This document shows, piece after piece, positions 54,801 through 64,000 of a DNA stretch of 64,000 nt. The notes under the pieces are model-generated. The model had not been told where the DNA came from. It saw only the letters and a program-made list of their open reading frames with translations, and did no database searches. The stretch comes from Paramyrothecium sp. XJ0827 (taxonomy: Eukaryota; Ascomycota; Sordariomycetes; Hypocreales; Stachybotryaceae), in the NCBI GenBank assembly GCA_020881915.1, contig JAJFPB010000007.1, positions 868,001 through 932,000 of the forward strand, read 5' to 3'. The position numbers were made by a program, and so were the translations under genes. Positions within the stretch are counted from its first letter, which is position 1; each line of letters begins with the position of its first letter.

Positions 54801-57800
54801 AATGAACGATTCATTGATTTACTCAAAACGACGCGCAGTAAGGCATATACCGCTTTTGCGCATACAGGGCTACCAACCGAAGAAATTCTGCGAGCGTGTG
54901 CTATCGCATCGTCAACTACAGAAACACCGCTTTTCCAGGTATGCTTCAATTACCGAATGGGAGCGAGTCGCACTTCTCCACTGCAAGGAATAGAAATGGA
55001 ATTCTCAGAGTATGTTGACGCCAAGAATCCCTTCGATCTTGTTGCGTCTGTCGATGACCTAGAGGACGGAACGGCCATGGTTACTCTTCATCTACAAGAT
55101 TATCTGTATGATCAAGAGGGTGCCCAGCTGCTTGCCAATGCGTACACGAACATGCTTCAGCAATTCGCTAGGAATACAGAAATCCCAATTCACTCCGCTA
55201 CAGGATTTGACGAGGCCATGGAACGCGCAGCCATCTCACTCAGTACGGGACCAAAACTGGAACTTGCACTTCCCTTTGCTGGAACTTTGTCCAAGATCTT
55301 CAATACATGGGTAGAAAAGGACCCCAATGCTCTGGCTGTCACAGATCCTACCGGCAAGAAAAAGTCATATATAGAACTTTCTGAGAGATCTATAGCTATT
55401 GCAGCAGCGCTGCATAACGCTGGGGCCACTGCTTCTAGCCCCATTGGCGTTCTGCTGGAGCCTGGGGTGGATACGATTGCCACGATCCTCGCTATCCTCC
55501 GCATTGGAGCGGTATATGTTCCCTTGGATACAAGGAGTTCAGATGTGCTGCTTTCTGCAATTTTACAAGAATGTTATCCGAAAATTGTGATTCATCACGC
55601 CACAACTGCTAGGCGCAGCAAGGACTTGACCGGAAGCTCGCTCAAAACCAGACTCCTCACCCTGAATTCGGTCCCACAGAAGACATTGAGAAACGTCGAC
55701 GACTTTTCGACCTTAGAACAAGTTGCCATGGTCCTTTATACGAGCGGCTCAACTGGTAAGCCGAAGGGAATTCCTCTCAAAAATATCAATATTCGAACAC
55801 CTATCCTCGGTGCCTCGGAGAGGGTACCACTCGGTCGAGAAGTTGTCCTCCAACAGAGTGGACAAGGCTTTGATGCTGCAGTTTTTCAGATCTTTATTGC
55901 ACTTGCCAACGGAGGCACCTTGATCATGGCTGACAATCGAGATGATCCCTCAAAATTAGCAGGAGTAATGGCTCGCGAGTCAGTCACTTGCACTACCCTA
56001 ATAGCCTCAGAGATGCAATCTCTGTTCAAACACGGGTTCAAACAGCTTCGAAACTGTTCATCATGGCGTATTGCCATGGTCGCTGGTGAGATGTTCACAG
56101 TCAGCCTCTTAGATCAGTTCCGAGCCCTCGGCCGGTCTGACTTGAAAGTTATCAACGCGTATGGGCCGACCGAAGCGTCCATTTGCTCTTCATTGGGTGA
56201 GATATCGATCGGAGACCTCAACTCGAGCAATACCAATATTCCGGTGGGAAAGGCAATTGCCAACTACGGGACTTACATTGTGGATCAGAATTGTAGACCC
56301 GTTCCCGTTGGGTGGCCAGGCGAAGTCGCGATTTGCGGGCCTGGTGTCGCCATTGGCTATCTCAATCTCCCAGAGCTGACACGCGACAAGTTCAAAGCCC
56401 CGGCTTTCCAGAATACACTTCCTGGATCGGACACTCTTTATCTCACCGGGGATAGGGGTCGAATGTTGTCTGATGGATCCATCGTTATAACTGGCCGTAT
56501 GGAGGGAGATGACCAGGTGAAAGTTCGAGGGCATCGAATCCAACTTGGGGACGTCGCCAGAGCTCTTTTACAGGCATCTCGAGGCACCCTTGTAGATGCG
56601 GCTGTCGTACTCAAGGGGAATAATTCCGCAGAGCAGCAGCTAGTTGCTTATGTCGTCTTTTCCCGAAACTGCAGAGTGCGAGACGCAAGGACCTATCTCC
56701 GTCAGCTCAACCAGGAGCTGCCAATACCGACATACATGCGCCCAATAATTTCTCTTCCCCTTGAGACTCTCCCCATGACAGGACGTGGTAAGCTCGACAT
56801 CAAGAAACTAGCTTCCCTGCCTCTACCCAAGATTTCCAACGAGGAAAACGCAGATAAAAATCTCACAACAACAGAGACACAGTTGCGGGATGTCTGGTTC
56901 AATGTCTTGGGAGAAATAGCTCTAGCCGTGCCGATCCATCGAACCTCCGACTTCTTTTCCGTTGGCGGTAACTCCCTGCTTTTGCTTTCCTTGAAGTCCG
57001 AGATTGTTCGAAGATTTGGGGTGGAACTTTCAATCCCTGAGCTCTTCCAAGCTAGCACGCTTGAACTCCTAGCTTCACGGTTAGATGGTACTTCTGAGCT
57101 GGCGCAGATCGACTGGGACGAAGAGACGGCCTTGGACGAGACAATATTCACGGCTTTTCAATCCACCAACGGCATCAACAGAATTAACGACTCTCAAATG
57201 TCTAACGGGGCTTCGAAAGGTATTTCAATCCTTCTGACCGGGGCTACGGGTTTCTTGGGCGGTGGCATTTTGCGTCAGCTAGTCCAGATGCCCGGCGTTG
57301 CCCACATTCACTGTGCTGGCATTCGTGTCAAGAGCGAAGGTCAACCTCGTCAACTGAGTGTGGTATCCCCCAAGATCATCTGTCACACGGGTGATCTTGG
57401 GCTCCCAAATCTGGGCATGAGTGACTCTGAGGCTGCCAATTTGTTCAAGGGCATTGACATAATCATTCACAATGGAGCAGAAGTGTCTCACATGAAGAAT
57501 TATCGCAGTTTGCGAGCGGTCAACTTTCTTTCGACTGTGGACATAGCACGGCTGGCTGTAAGCCATCGGATTCCCATCCACTACATCTCCACTGGGGGTG
57601 TAGCACGACTAAGTGGTGCCGATGAACAGCCCGAAAAATCGCTTGCCGCTTTCCATCCTCCCGTTGATGGATCCGATGGATATGTGGCATCCAAGTGGGC
57701 AAGCGAGGTGTTTCTTGAAAAGTTTCAGAGCCGCTACCAAGCGCAGGTCTGGATTCATCGACCGAGCAGTATTACTGGCGACAATGTTCCCGACCTAGAC

Positions 57801-58190
57801 GTTGTACATAGTTTGCTCAGGTTCTCCCGGGAGATCAAGGCTGTACCTGATCTCACAGGCTCTACTGGGTGCTTTGACTTTATCGACATTGAGAGCATCT
57901 CAAAAAACATCGTCAATTGCGCTGTGAGCAAGAAAAAGAAGGGCAGCAGTGGCTCCTTGGTGTTCGTTCACCAAAGTGGTGAGCATCTTGTTCCCATTGG
58001 AGAACTACAAAAGCATATTGAGCAACTTGAGCAACAACCAATTCGGGTTGTGCCTTTGGAAGAATGGGTGACTATTGCGGTTGAGAAGGGCTTGGATAAG
58101 GTGTTGGCTTCTTTCATGTTGGCTTCCAGGGGAGTGATTCGGGTGCCATTGTTGCAAAGGGGCAACGGGACAAGTCAGGACGAAGGATAG
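45801..58190 (+). CDS. psoA: Hybrid PKS-NRPS megasynthase (PsoA-like)
   Basis: About 4030 residues in six exons: 45801-46764, 46832-46966, 47028-52434, 52493-52850, 52908-53372 and 53427-58190. Domain order is [28 protein letters not shown] (Cys182), EAHGTGT and GHTE (His364). [27 protein letters not shown] (His1001, Gly of the motif replaced by Asn) and [12 protein letters not shown]: motif I decayed to [11 protein letters not shown] (about 1447). [12 protein letters not shown], with Ser and Tyr at [10 protein letters not shown] and [44 protein letters not shown] and [38 protein letters not shown] and [10 protein letters not shown], with YxxxK intact. By-eye A-domain pocket residues resemble those for phenylalanine. 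There is no functional ER. Intron 2 starts with GA, not GT; intron 4 has a GC donor (GCAAGT at 52851). Confidence 0.93.
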
Positions 58191-58438
58191 GTTGGTAGTA
58201 TATACCTCAATCACTTGTTCATTTCAGAACTTCACATTTTCACGTTAACAATCTAGTTTTTAAGCCATGGTCAACGATATCTCATTTTCCAATGACGATA
58301 CTATACCGCAGACTGGAGGAGGCGCGCCTCAAAGATGGATACCTGTCACGTAGTGGTACCAAGAAGGACATGTCTTATGGAGACGCAACACAATCGTATG
58401 CTGATACTAATAGTTTCTAGGCTACGACAAACGTGGTC

Positions 58439-59305
58439 CTATGCTTTCTGGCCAAAGGCAATGATCATCTCCACCTGTCCACCCTCAGTCTCCAACTCTT
58501 CCTTCACACGTGCTGGCAGCGCATCAAGCTGCTCGGCTGTAAATGAAGAGGGCACGGTCCTTGCCACGCTAGTCAACGGCACAATGGGCCCGGTAACTCC
58601 ATGAATGCTCACTTCGTGAAACTCTGGCTTGGCTTTCTTCCCCAGGTTGACAAGAACACGCTTTTCCTGCACATTTATCAGGCCGGCCTTTTCCAGCAGA
58701 GATTTGTTATTGTTTGCGAAATCTCCAACACCAATACCAGTAAACATCTCAGATGCCATCTTTGCAAAGTCTGTCATGGCCGGCCCATTCTTGGGCGGGC
58801 TGAAACCGTTCATTTCCATGAGCTGAACCCAACCACCAGGCTTCAAGAGAGTGGTGAGGTTCTGGATCACCGGGAACGGTCCCTCGGGGGCAGAACCCGC
58901 CAAGCTACCTCGGATGTGAACCAAGTCGAAAGTGCCCAGGTACTGCTGGGGCCAGGCATCCTTGAATGAATGTGCAAAGAAAGTGATGCCGTCCGTATCC
59001 TCGGGGAAAAGCTCGCCTTCAACGTCACTCCCGTAGTATTCATGCTGAGCTGACTGTTTGCTGCGTACGCCACGAAGCCACGTACCTTTTGAACCAGGGT
59101 CAGCGTCCTCTCAGGCACAAGACATCGAAGACTTACCATCAGCAGTTCCGGAGTCTAGAATCTTCTTTCCAGGCTCATTCATGTCGACAGGGGCTACAAT
59201 GAGTTTCCCCTCCAGGGCGTCATCATAAGTAGCGTCCAACGCAATTAGGCGCAGTAGCTCAGGCTTGTGCCCGAGGTTCTTGGTCATTTGCATGAAATTA
59301 TCCAT
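58439..59305 (-). CDS. psoC: SAM-dependent O-methyltransferase (PsoC-like)
   Basis: 271 residues in two exons, 59305-59137 and 59085-58439, with a 51 bp GT-AG intron. SAM-binding motif I spans the splice: KILDSGTADGTWLRGV, then a motif II Asp at YYGSDVEG, TFDLVHIRGSLAG (motif III) and LLKPGGWVQLMEM. This is the class I fold of LaeA-like and O-methyltransferase families in fungal clusters. In the pseurotin locus a methyltransferase lies directly beside the PKS-NRPS and methylates the 8-oxygen of the lactam; order and orientation agree. It lies tail to tail with the PKS-NRPS (248 bp apart) and head to head with the next P450. Which oxygen it methylates is inferred; a role in the terpenoid branch cannot be excluded, as no second methyltransferase gene is visible. 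Confidence 0.86.
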
Positions 59306-59890
59306 TTTTGGTGGTTGTCTCTTGAAACAATGGTTGGACTGTGGCAGGATCTCTTTGGCTCATGGACATGTATTCAAGGTAAACCCCAAGTCAGTGAACT
59401 ATTCAATTACAAGTTGGTCTTGGTAGGGCCGATCCTGTGCATGAATACGGCAATGCAGGTAGATCGTTATTCCCATTTTGGCGAGCCGAACGGTGTCACT
59501 GCCATTCATGGCTAGCGCGCCGAATCCGATGCTCATGCCGAACGGCCGTGCCTCTCGGGGCGGTTCAGCATACAGACATAGCGACGATACGACTTTGGAG
59601 TCCCCAAATGCAACAGTGTGATTGTCAGGTACATTGTTCGACACTCAGTCATGCCGTACAATGCATGCTGACGCTGAGTCGCCATCCCTGACGCCAGGCC
59701 CTCTGGTTGCTCAATCACCGTTTCTGTCTATGTCAGCCTGACCCTTCTTGCGCTACACTTAGGCTTATTCTTTCATGTGTGGTAACGACTGAAACTGCTG
59801 AACTCATAGGCTACGATTGACGACAAGAACGCTCCAACTGCAAGCTTGCGACGACACATTCAGCCGTTAGGAGGTCAGGTTACTGCAAGC
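59306..59890. promoter_or_regulatory. Bidirectional promoter (methyltransferase / second P450)
   Basis: 585 bp between divergent starts. Short ORFs inside show no motif. Around 59515-59550 there are several CCGA/CGGC-rich pieces (CCGATGCTCATGCCGA), but not the exact CGGATGC core. Confidence 0.45.
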
Positions 59891-61683
59891 ATGGTTTCAT
59901 TACACCTTATGTCATGGCTCATTCTTATGGGAGGACTTGGCTTTCAGTATGTTAGTAGGATCTTGTCCATGCGTCAACGCAGACAGGGCGCCAAACTACC
60001 ACCAGGGCCCAAAGGTATGTGTCTTGCTAACTCGTATGCTTGACTCATTGCACGTTTTTCCCGTGGTGAATTGACATGAGTCCAAGGATGGCCATTACTT
60101 GGAAGCGCTCCAGCCCTGGCGGCAGTCGACGTCAATGGAATCATCAGCACCTTCAAGAAATGGGCACAGAAACACGGCTCTATTACACAATTTAGCGCCA
60201 TGGGTGACAAGCAAGTAATTCTCACTGAAGACAAAGACGCAAGAGAGCTGTTTGTCAAGCGTGGAGCCAAGTATTCCGATCGTGGAGCACCCCACGCTGT
60301 GGAGTACATTTCAATGAAACAGAACCCAGGTTTCAGACCAAGAGACGGTAAGCAGCTTGGCTTGATCGCTATGGCAGTAGCTTTTGCTGTCCATATTCCT
60401 GCTGAGGTATAGAGAATTAACAACTCATAGATGGATGGCGCCGTCAAAGAAGCATGATACAAAGCGCCATCAACATTACCTCCATCAACAAATACCAGAG
60501 CCTCATGGACGATGAAGCAACTTTCACATTGAAAGCATTGCTCCACTCGCCTGGCTCGTTCCATGAAGAGTTCTTGCGCTATTCCTACTCAGTTCTGACA
60601 ACCTCGCTCCTTGGTTTCTCTGTGCGCAGCGCATCCGATCCTTTCATTCAACACAATGAGACATTCACAGCTGAGCTCATGAACTCATTTCGGCCAGACC
60701 ATTTCCCCAGCAACGTGTTTCCCGTGCTCAGAAAAATGCCCACATGGCTTCTGCCGAGTTTGAGAACCATGGAGAGGCTCAGAAAGCAGTACGTGGACGA
60801 GATGTGGGCCTTCAGAGGCAAAATTGAAAAGCTTCTCAAGGATGGCTCGGCATCAGAGTGCATCTACAAGCACTTTCTGCTCAATCGCGAGGAGTATAGC
60901 GTCAGTGATGAGGAATCTGTCCACACCTTTCAAGCCATGATTGATGGTGGCACTCGCTCTCCTCACAATAACCTTCTTACTTTTTTGTTTCTCATGATGG
61001 AGTATCCTGAGTGGCAGAGAAAACTCCAGGACGAGGTCGACCAGTGCGTTGGCAAGGATCGGTTGCCATGCTATACGGACATTCCTCATTTGCCTACTGT
61101 GAGAGCCATTGTAAAGGAAACTATCCGGTACAGAAGCATAGTAGCAGAAATGGGCATAGGCCATTGCTTGCAAAAGGACGACATTTACGAAGGATATTTC
61201 TTCGAGAAAGGAACAGTCTTCAACGCACTATTTGCGTAAGTTGTCAATCTCCAAGCCTCAATGGGCAGCTATAATGGATTGCCACTGAACTTTCCCAGAT
61301 CTATCCTTACGGACAAAGAGACATATCCGGACGGCGAGCTTTTCAACCCTGCTCGCTGGCTCGAACCTAGCTACCCAACCTACAAAGAACCTCTTACGAC
61401 GTATCCTAACTGCCAAGGCTTTCAGGCTTTCGGCTATGGACGAAGGGCATGCCCAGGTGTCGATTTTGCAGAAAGGACCCTCGTTATAATGTTCGCCAAG
61501 CTAGGGTGGACACTGAACATTGAGTGGCCAATTGATGAGAACGGCAACCCACTTCAGGAGAAACTCCAGTACGAGCCAGTGCCGGCTCCGAGACCCTTGA
61601 GATTTGGTTGCAAGCTCAAGGCTCGAGACATGTATCGAGTGCAGGTGGTTGAGAAGGCGTCGGAGAATTTGAGTCTCGATTAA
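59891..61683 (+). CDS. psoD: Cytochrome P450 (PsoD-like)
   Basis: 524 residues in four exons: 59891-60014, 60087-60347, 60431-61235 and 61299-61683. The frame opens with TTG at 59846, but the first ATG is 59891 (MVSLHLMSWLILMGG), giving a membrane anchor. P450 signatures: KLPPGPKGWPLLGS across intron 1, DGWRRQRS (C-helix WxxxR) across intron 2, KETIRYRS for ExxR, FNPARWL, and the haem loop FGYGRRACPGVDF. At intron 3 the acceptor at 61298 is chosen because it gives the length normal for this segment; an earlier AG at 61268 would insert ten residues. The A. fumigatus psoD P450 converts a methylene to a ketone on the pseurotin core; the neighbours (methyltransferase left, hydrolase right) agree with that identity, which is by position rather than by sequence detail. 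Confidence 0.87.
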
Positions 61684-61983
61684 GAGCATGTTGCTTCTCT
61701 AGATAGATCGATAAGTCTGGAGGAAGTCTGCACTACGAAACCCCTTGACAGGCTCGATTTACAATTCATCGATGGGCCGGCGTCAAACAAAGAACTGAAT
61801 TCTCCCGTATACCAAGTGAATTTGATAAATCATACAAGATCGATATTATGAATGCCACCGAGACATATAAAATGTTCAACAACGCCTATTCAGTCCTATT
61901 TTACTAGACCTGTCTCCTATCGAGATCGGATTGCATAAAGGAGAACATAAATATAATTTAATCCGAGTTCTATCACTTTATCT

Positions 61984-63220
61984 CTATTGCGATCTTTTCC
62001 AGGAATCCATGGCCACCGAAGCTACATCGCTTCCCCTCGAGATGGCAATCTCATGTCCGCCGCTCATAAAATTAACCTCCACAGCATCGGTCCCAAGAAT
62101 CTCCGTCGCGTCAACCACGCATTCCTTAGCAACAACAATAATATCTCTTTCAGCCACTATTAGACAAACCTTGCCACTTTTCAATCCTGGCGGGGCATTT
62201 ACCCCTCGTCTCCTCGTAAGCTCATCAGCCAATATCCTCCATGTCTTGTCATGTCGCCGGTAGACCAGAGCGCTGCGAAGAGTACTCAGGTAAGAGCGTA
62301 CAAACCCTTTGTTCGCCCCTAACTGCCAACGAATTACGTCGCCGACAGTGATATGTGGTTGATTATTGGAAATGGGTACGTGGTCAAAGTCCAAATCAGT
62401 CTCTTTTTCTTTTTCCCCTGGAACATCGGCACAAGCCGTCCCATTCATTGGCTCCAGACTGTCACGAAAAAGCTTTAAGCGTAGCCACTCGGGTATCAAC
62501 TTGGCAGAAGAGTATAAAATGCGGTCCAGAGGCCTGATGTGTGATGTCCGGATGAGTCCACCTGGGCAGATCAGGGTTATGGAGCGAAGCATGGTAGCAT
62601 GGTAGGCAGCGAGAGCCACAGCTATCGAGCCACCGAGCGAAAACCCGATAATATGAAACGCAGATGTTCCAGTCCAAGATAATGGAGAGGATGAGAGCAC
62701 AAGCAAGATCTGGGTGGTGTAGAGTCGTGCGTCATAGGCTAGATCATTCGGCGCATCGGAATAGCCCCTCCCAAACAGATCTATCAATCTTGCGTTAGCT
62801 ATTGACTCTCTCCAACATCACCATCTAATGGTTACACCAAGGGCTTAGTGACTCACCATACATCATAACTCGGTAGCCTTGGCTCACTAGCTTCTTCGCC
62901 ATGTCCCCTAAAGCTATACATGGCGTACCAAGGCCATGCACAAGCAAGACCTTCTCTCCATCCTCAGGGCCCCATTCGAACACGTGAATTGTTCCGTACA
63001 CGGTTTTGAATTGCCTGAAGCCAGGGAATGCATCGATTGGGTATGCTGGTTTTGAAAATTGCTGGAGCTCTTCTTTAGCGGATCCAGCTCGCGCCTTTGT
63101 GAAAGTGCGTTCTTCAGGCGTATGCTGTATGTCTTTCAGCAGTAAGCAAATCTGACTATACAAGCCGAAACATAGTGGTGCTGTAAGTGCAGTTATGAAT
63201 AAAGCCTGTCTGAGATCCAT
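61984..63220 (-). CDS. psoG: Alpha/beta hydrolase with N-terminal membrane anchor (PsoG-like)
   Basis: 386 residues in two exons, 63220-62857 and 62780-61984, with a 76 bp intron (GTGAGT, CTAAC, TAG). The first ATG is 63220 (MDLRQALFITALTAP); the frame above it opens with TTG. Residues 7-30 form a hydrophobic anchor or signal. Hydrolase core: VLLVHGLGTP (oxyanion loop), DLFGRGYSDAPN, IIGFSLGGSIAVAL (Ser elbow), VAERDIIV (probable Asp) and SGGHEIAI (His). The triad looks complete, unlike the other hydrolase in the locus. It resembles esterase/epoxide hydrolase-type family members. I recall a hydrolase gene after psoD in A. fumigatus, with the glutathione transferase psoE next; that gene would lie beyond this window. 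Its task in the pathway is unknown to me. Tail to tail with the P450, 300 bp apart. Confidence 0.83.
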
Positions 63221-64000
63221 TATGAATAAGACAAGAATGCTCGATACGAGAGTCGTGGTAATACAGTTGAGTGGCCTTCCTTGTCTTTGGACGACCAAAA
63301 TCGTAGCCAGCCAAGCAGAAGTATTTGCCCGTTGCCAGGGCTCACATTGGACTTGTTTTCTTACCGCATATAGGTAACACTCCGAAGGCGGTCTGTATGT
63401 ACCGGAGAATGCGGCAAATCACCCGAAAAAGCGACTTCGGGTGGACGCCGAAACAACGTAAGGTCCGGTTTAATCAGGATCTAATAGCAATTCTTGTTTA
63501 GGTTCCAAACCTGAAGGCTCGATCCGTCATTGAGGAATCGATACCGGGTTTAAACACCTTAATTGTCAGAAGGGAAAGCGGAACGATCCATTAGTATTAA
63601 CCTAGGTATGATTCTTATTGCCTCGCTCTACTCCTTATGCTACAAGCCTCAAGAATGCTTCTTGGCCTTTCAAGAAGCAATTTCGTGACTGAAACGATTG
63701 ATTATGAGATCTAAAATTCGACTTGTAACACTACCTCCAATTGTAACATATGTGGCACAGTTGTAGACCTTAGGCAATATCTTAGTGTGGTGGATTTGGT
63801 TACTGGTGAACGCTACCAGCAGCCTTGACATTGCAAGCACGTTGCTATACCCAGTCACTCTATTATCGATCTCAAATACACGCTGTCTTAAATTCATGAT
63901 CTGTTTTTTGCGTTTCAGTTCCCATTATAATGCACGGCTCTAGAAATCCTCGAGCAAATTGTGAGTCTTCCAAAAAGATTTCGCACATGGGACATGAGTA
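63221..64000. other. Intergenic region at the right edge, no gene seen
   Basis: 780 bp upstream of the psoG-like gene, presumed promoter. The ORF at 63670-63897 on the minus strand has no motif. No part of a glutathione transferase gene (the expected psoE) was recognised before the window ends. Confidence 0.55.

Noticed and set aside
41971..58190. Interpretation as a cytochalasan cluster
   Set aside because: A PKS-NRPS with Phe-like A domain, hydrolase, P450 and BVMO-like gene would fit, but there is no Diels-Alderase or trans-enoyl reductase. The monooxygenase is fused to a methyltransferase, and MetAP, UbiA and PhyH genes point to the pseurotin/fumagillin type.
61236..61268. A 33 bp intron in the second P450 using the AG at 61268
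   Set aside because: It is very short and would insert about ten residues into a segment of fixed length; the acceptor at 61298 gives the usual spacing.

Overview
The window looks like nuclear DNA of a filamentous ascomycete (Pezizomycotina). Genes are split by short introns (about 47-83 bp) with GTANGT-type donors, CTAAC-like branch sites and YAG acceptors. The gene families are typical of moulds: an iterative PKS-NRPS, Zn2Cys6 regulator, P450s, secreted oxidoreductases and an MCT-like carrier. Species was not determined. Many proteins are only recovered after splicing by eye, so exon limits are my reconstructions.

Left part (1-5007) is a molybdenum mini-cluster: the 3' part of a bacterial-type Mo-bis-MGD oxidoreductase (nitrate reductase/formate dehydrogenase-like), a stand-alone MoeA-like molybdotransferase and a MobA-like guanylyltransferase. 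Eukaryotic Moco enzymes normally do not use the guanine dinucleotide cofactor, so the trio is notable. It is followed by Arp6 (5778-7190), a small eight-cysteine secreted protein (7803-8089), a 3.7 kb gene-empty stretch, a secreted AA8-AA12 haem/PQQ sugar dehydrogenase (11763-13912), a secreted beta-lactamase-like serine hydrolase (14086-15992), an MCT-type transporter (16665-18229) and an aldo/keto reductase (18706-19878). About 5.6 kb without a confident gene follows.

Right part (25514-63220) is one large secondary-metabolite locus. Its content and arrangement resemble, from memory, the intertwined pseurotin/fumagillin supercluster of Aspergillus fumigatus. Pseurotin-type genes: a PKS-NRPS (psoA-like), a fused flavin monooxygenase/C-methyltransferase (psoF-like), an alpha/beta hydrolase (psoB-like), an O-methyltransferase (psoC-like), a P450 (psoD-like) and a second alpha/beta hydrolase (psoG-like). 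Fumagillin/ovalicin-type genes: a UbiA-fold terpene cyclase (fmaA-like), a P450 (fmaG-like), a PhyH dioxygenase (fmaF-like), a type 1 methionine aminopeptidase (candidate self-resistance) and a Zn2Cys6 regulator (fumR-like). Interspersed are an acyl-CoA synthetase, an EthD-domain protein and a DUF1772 membrane protein. The two gene sets alternate rather than forming separate blocks.

Inferred working model: the acyl-CoA synthetase supplies a short (propionyl-like) starter. The PKS-NRPS, whose own methyltransferase domain has lost its SAM motif, builds a polyketide joined to phenylalanine, methylated in trans by the fused enzyme. The hydrolase and tailoring enzymes then finish a pseurotin-like product. 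In parallel the terpene cyclase, P450 and dioxygenase build an oxidised bergamotene product. No polyketide synthase, acyltransferase or ketoreductase for a fumagillin side chain is visible, so an ovalicin-like product is more plausible. The main anomaly is a PKS-NRPS intron whose donor is GA instead of GT, just after the ketosynthase second catalytic histidine.
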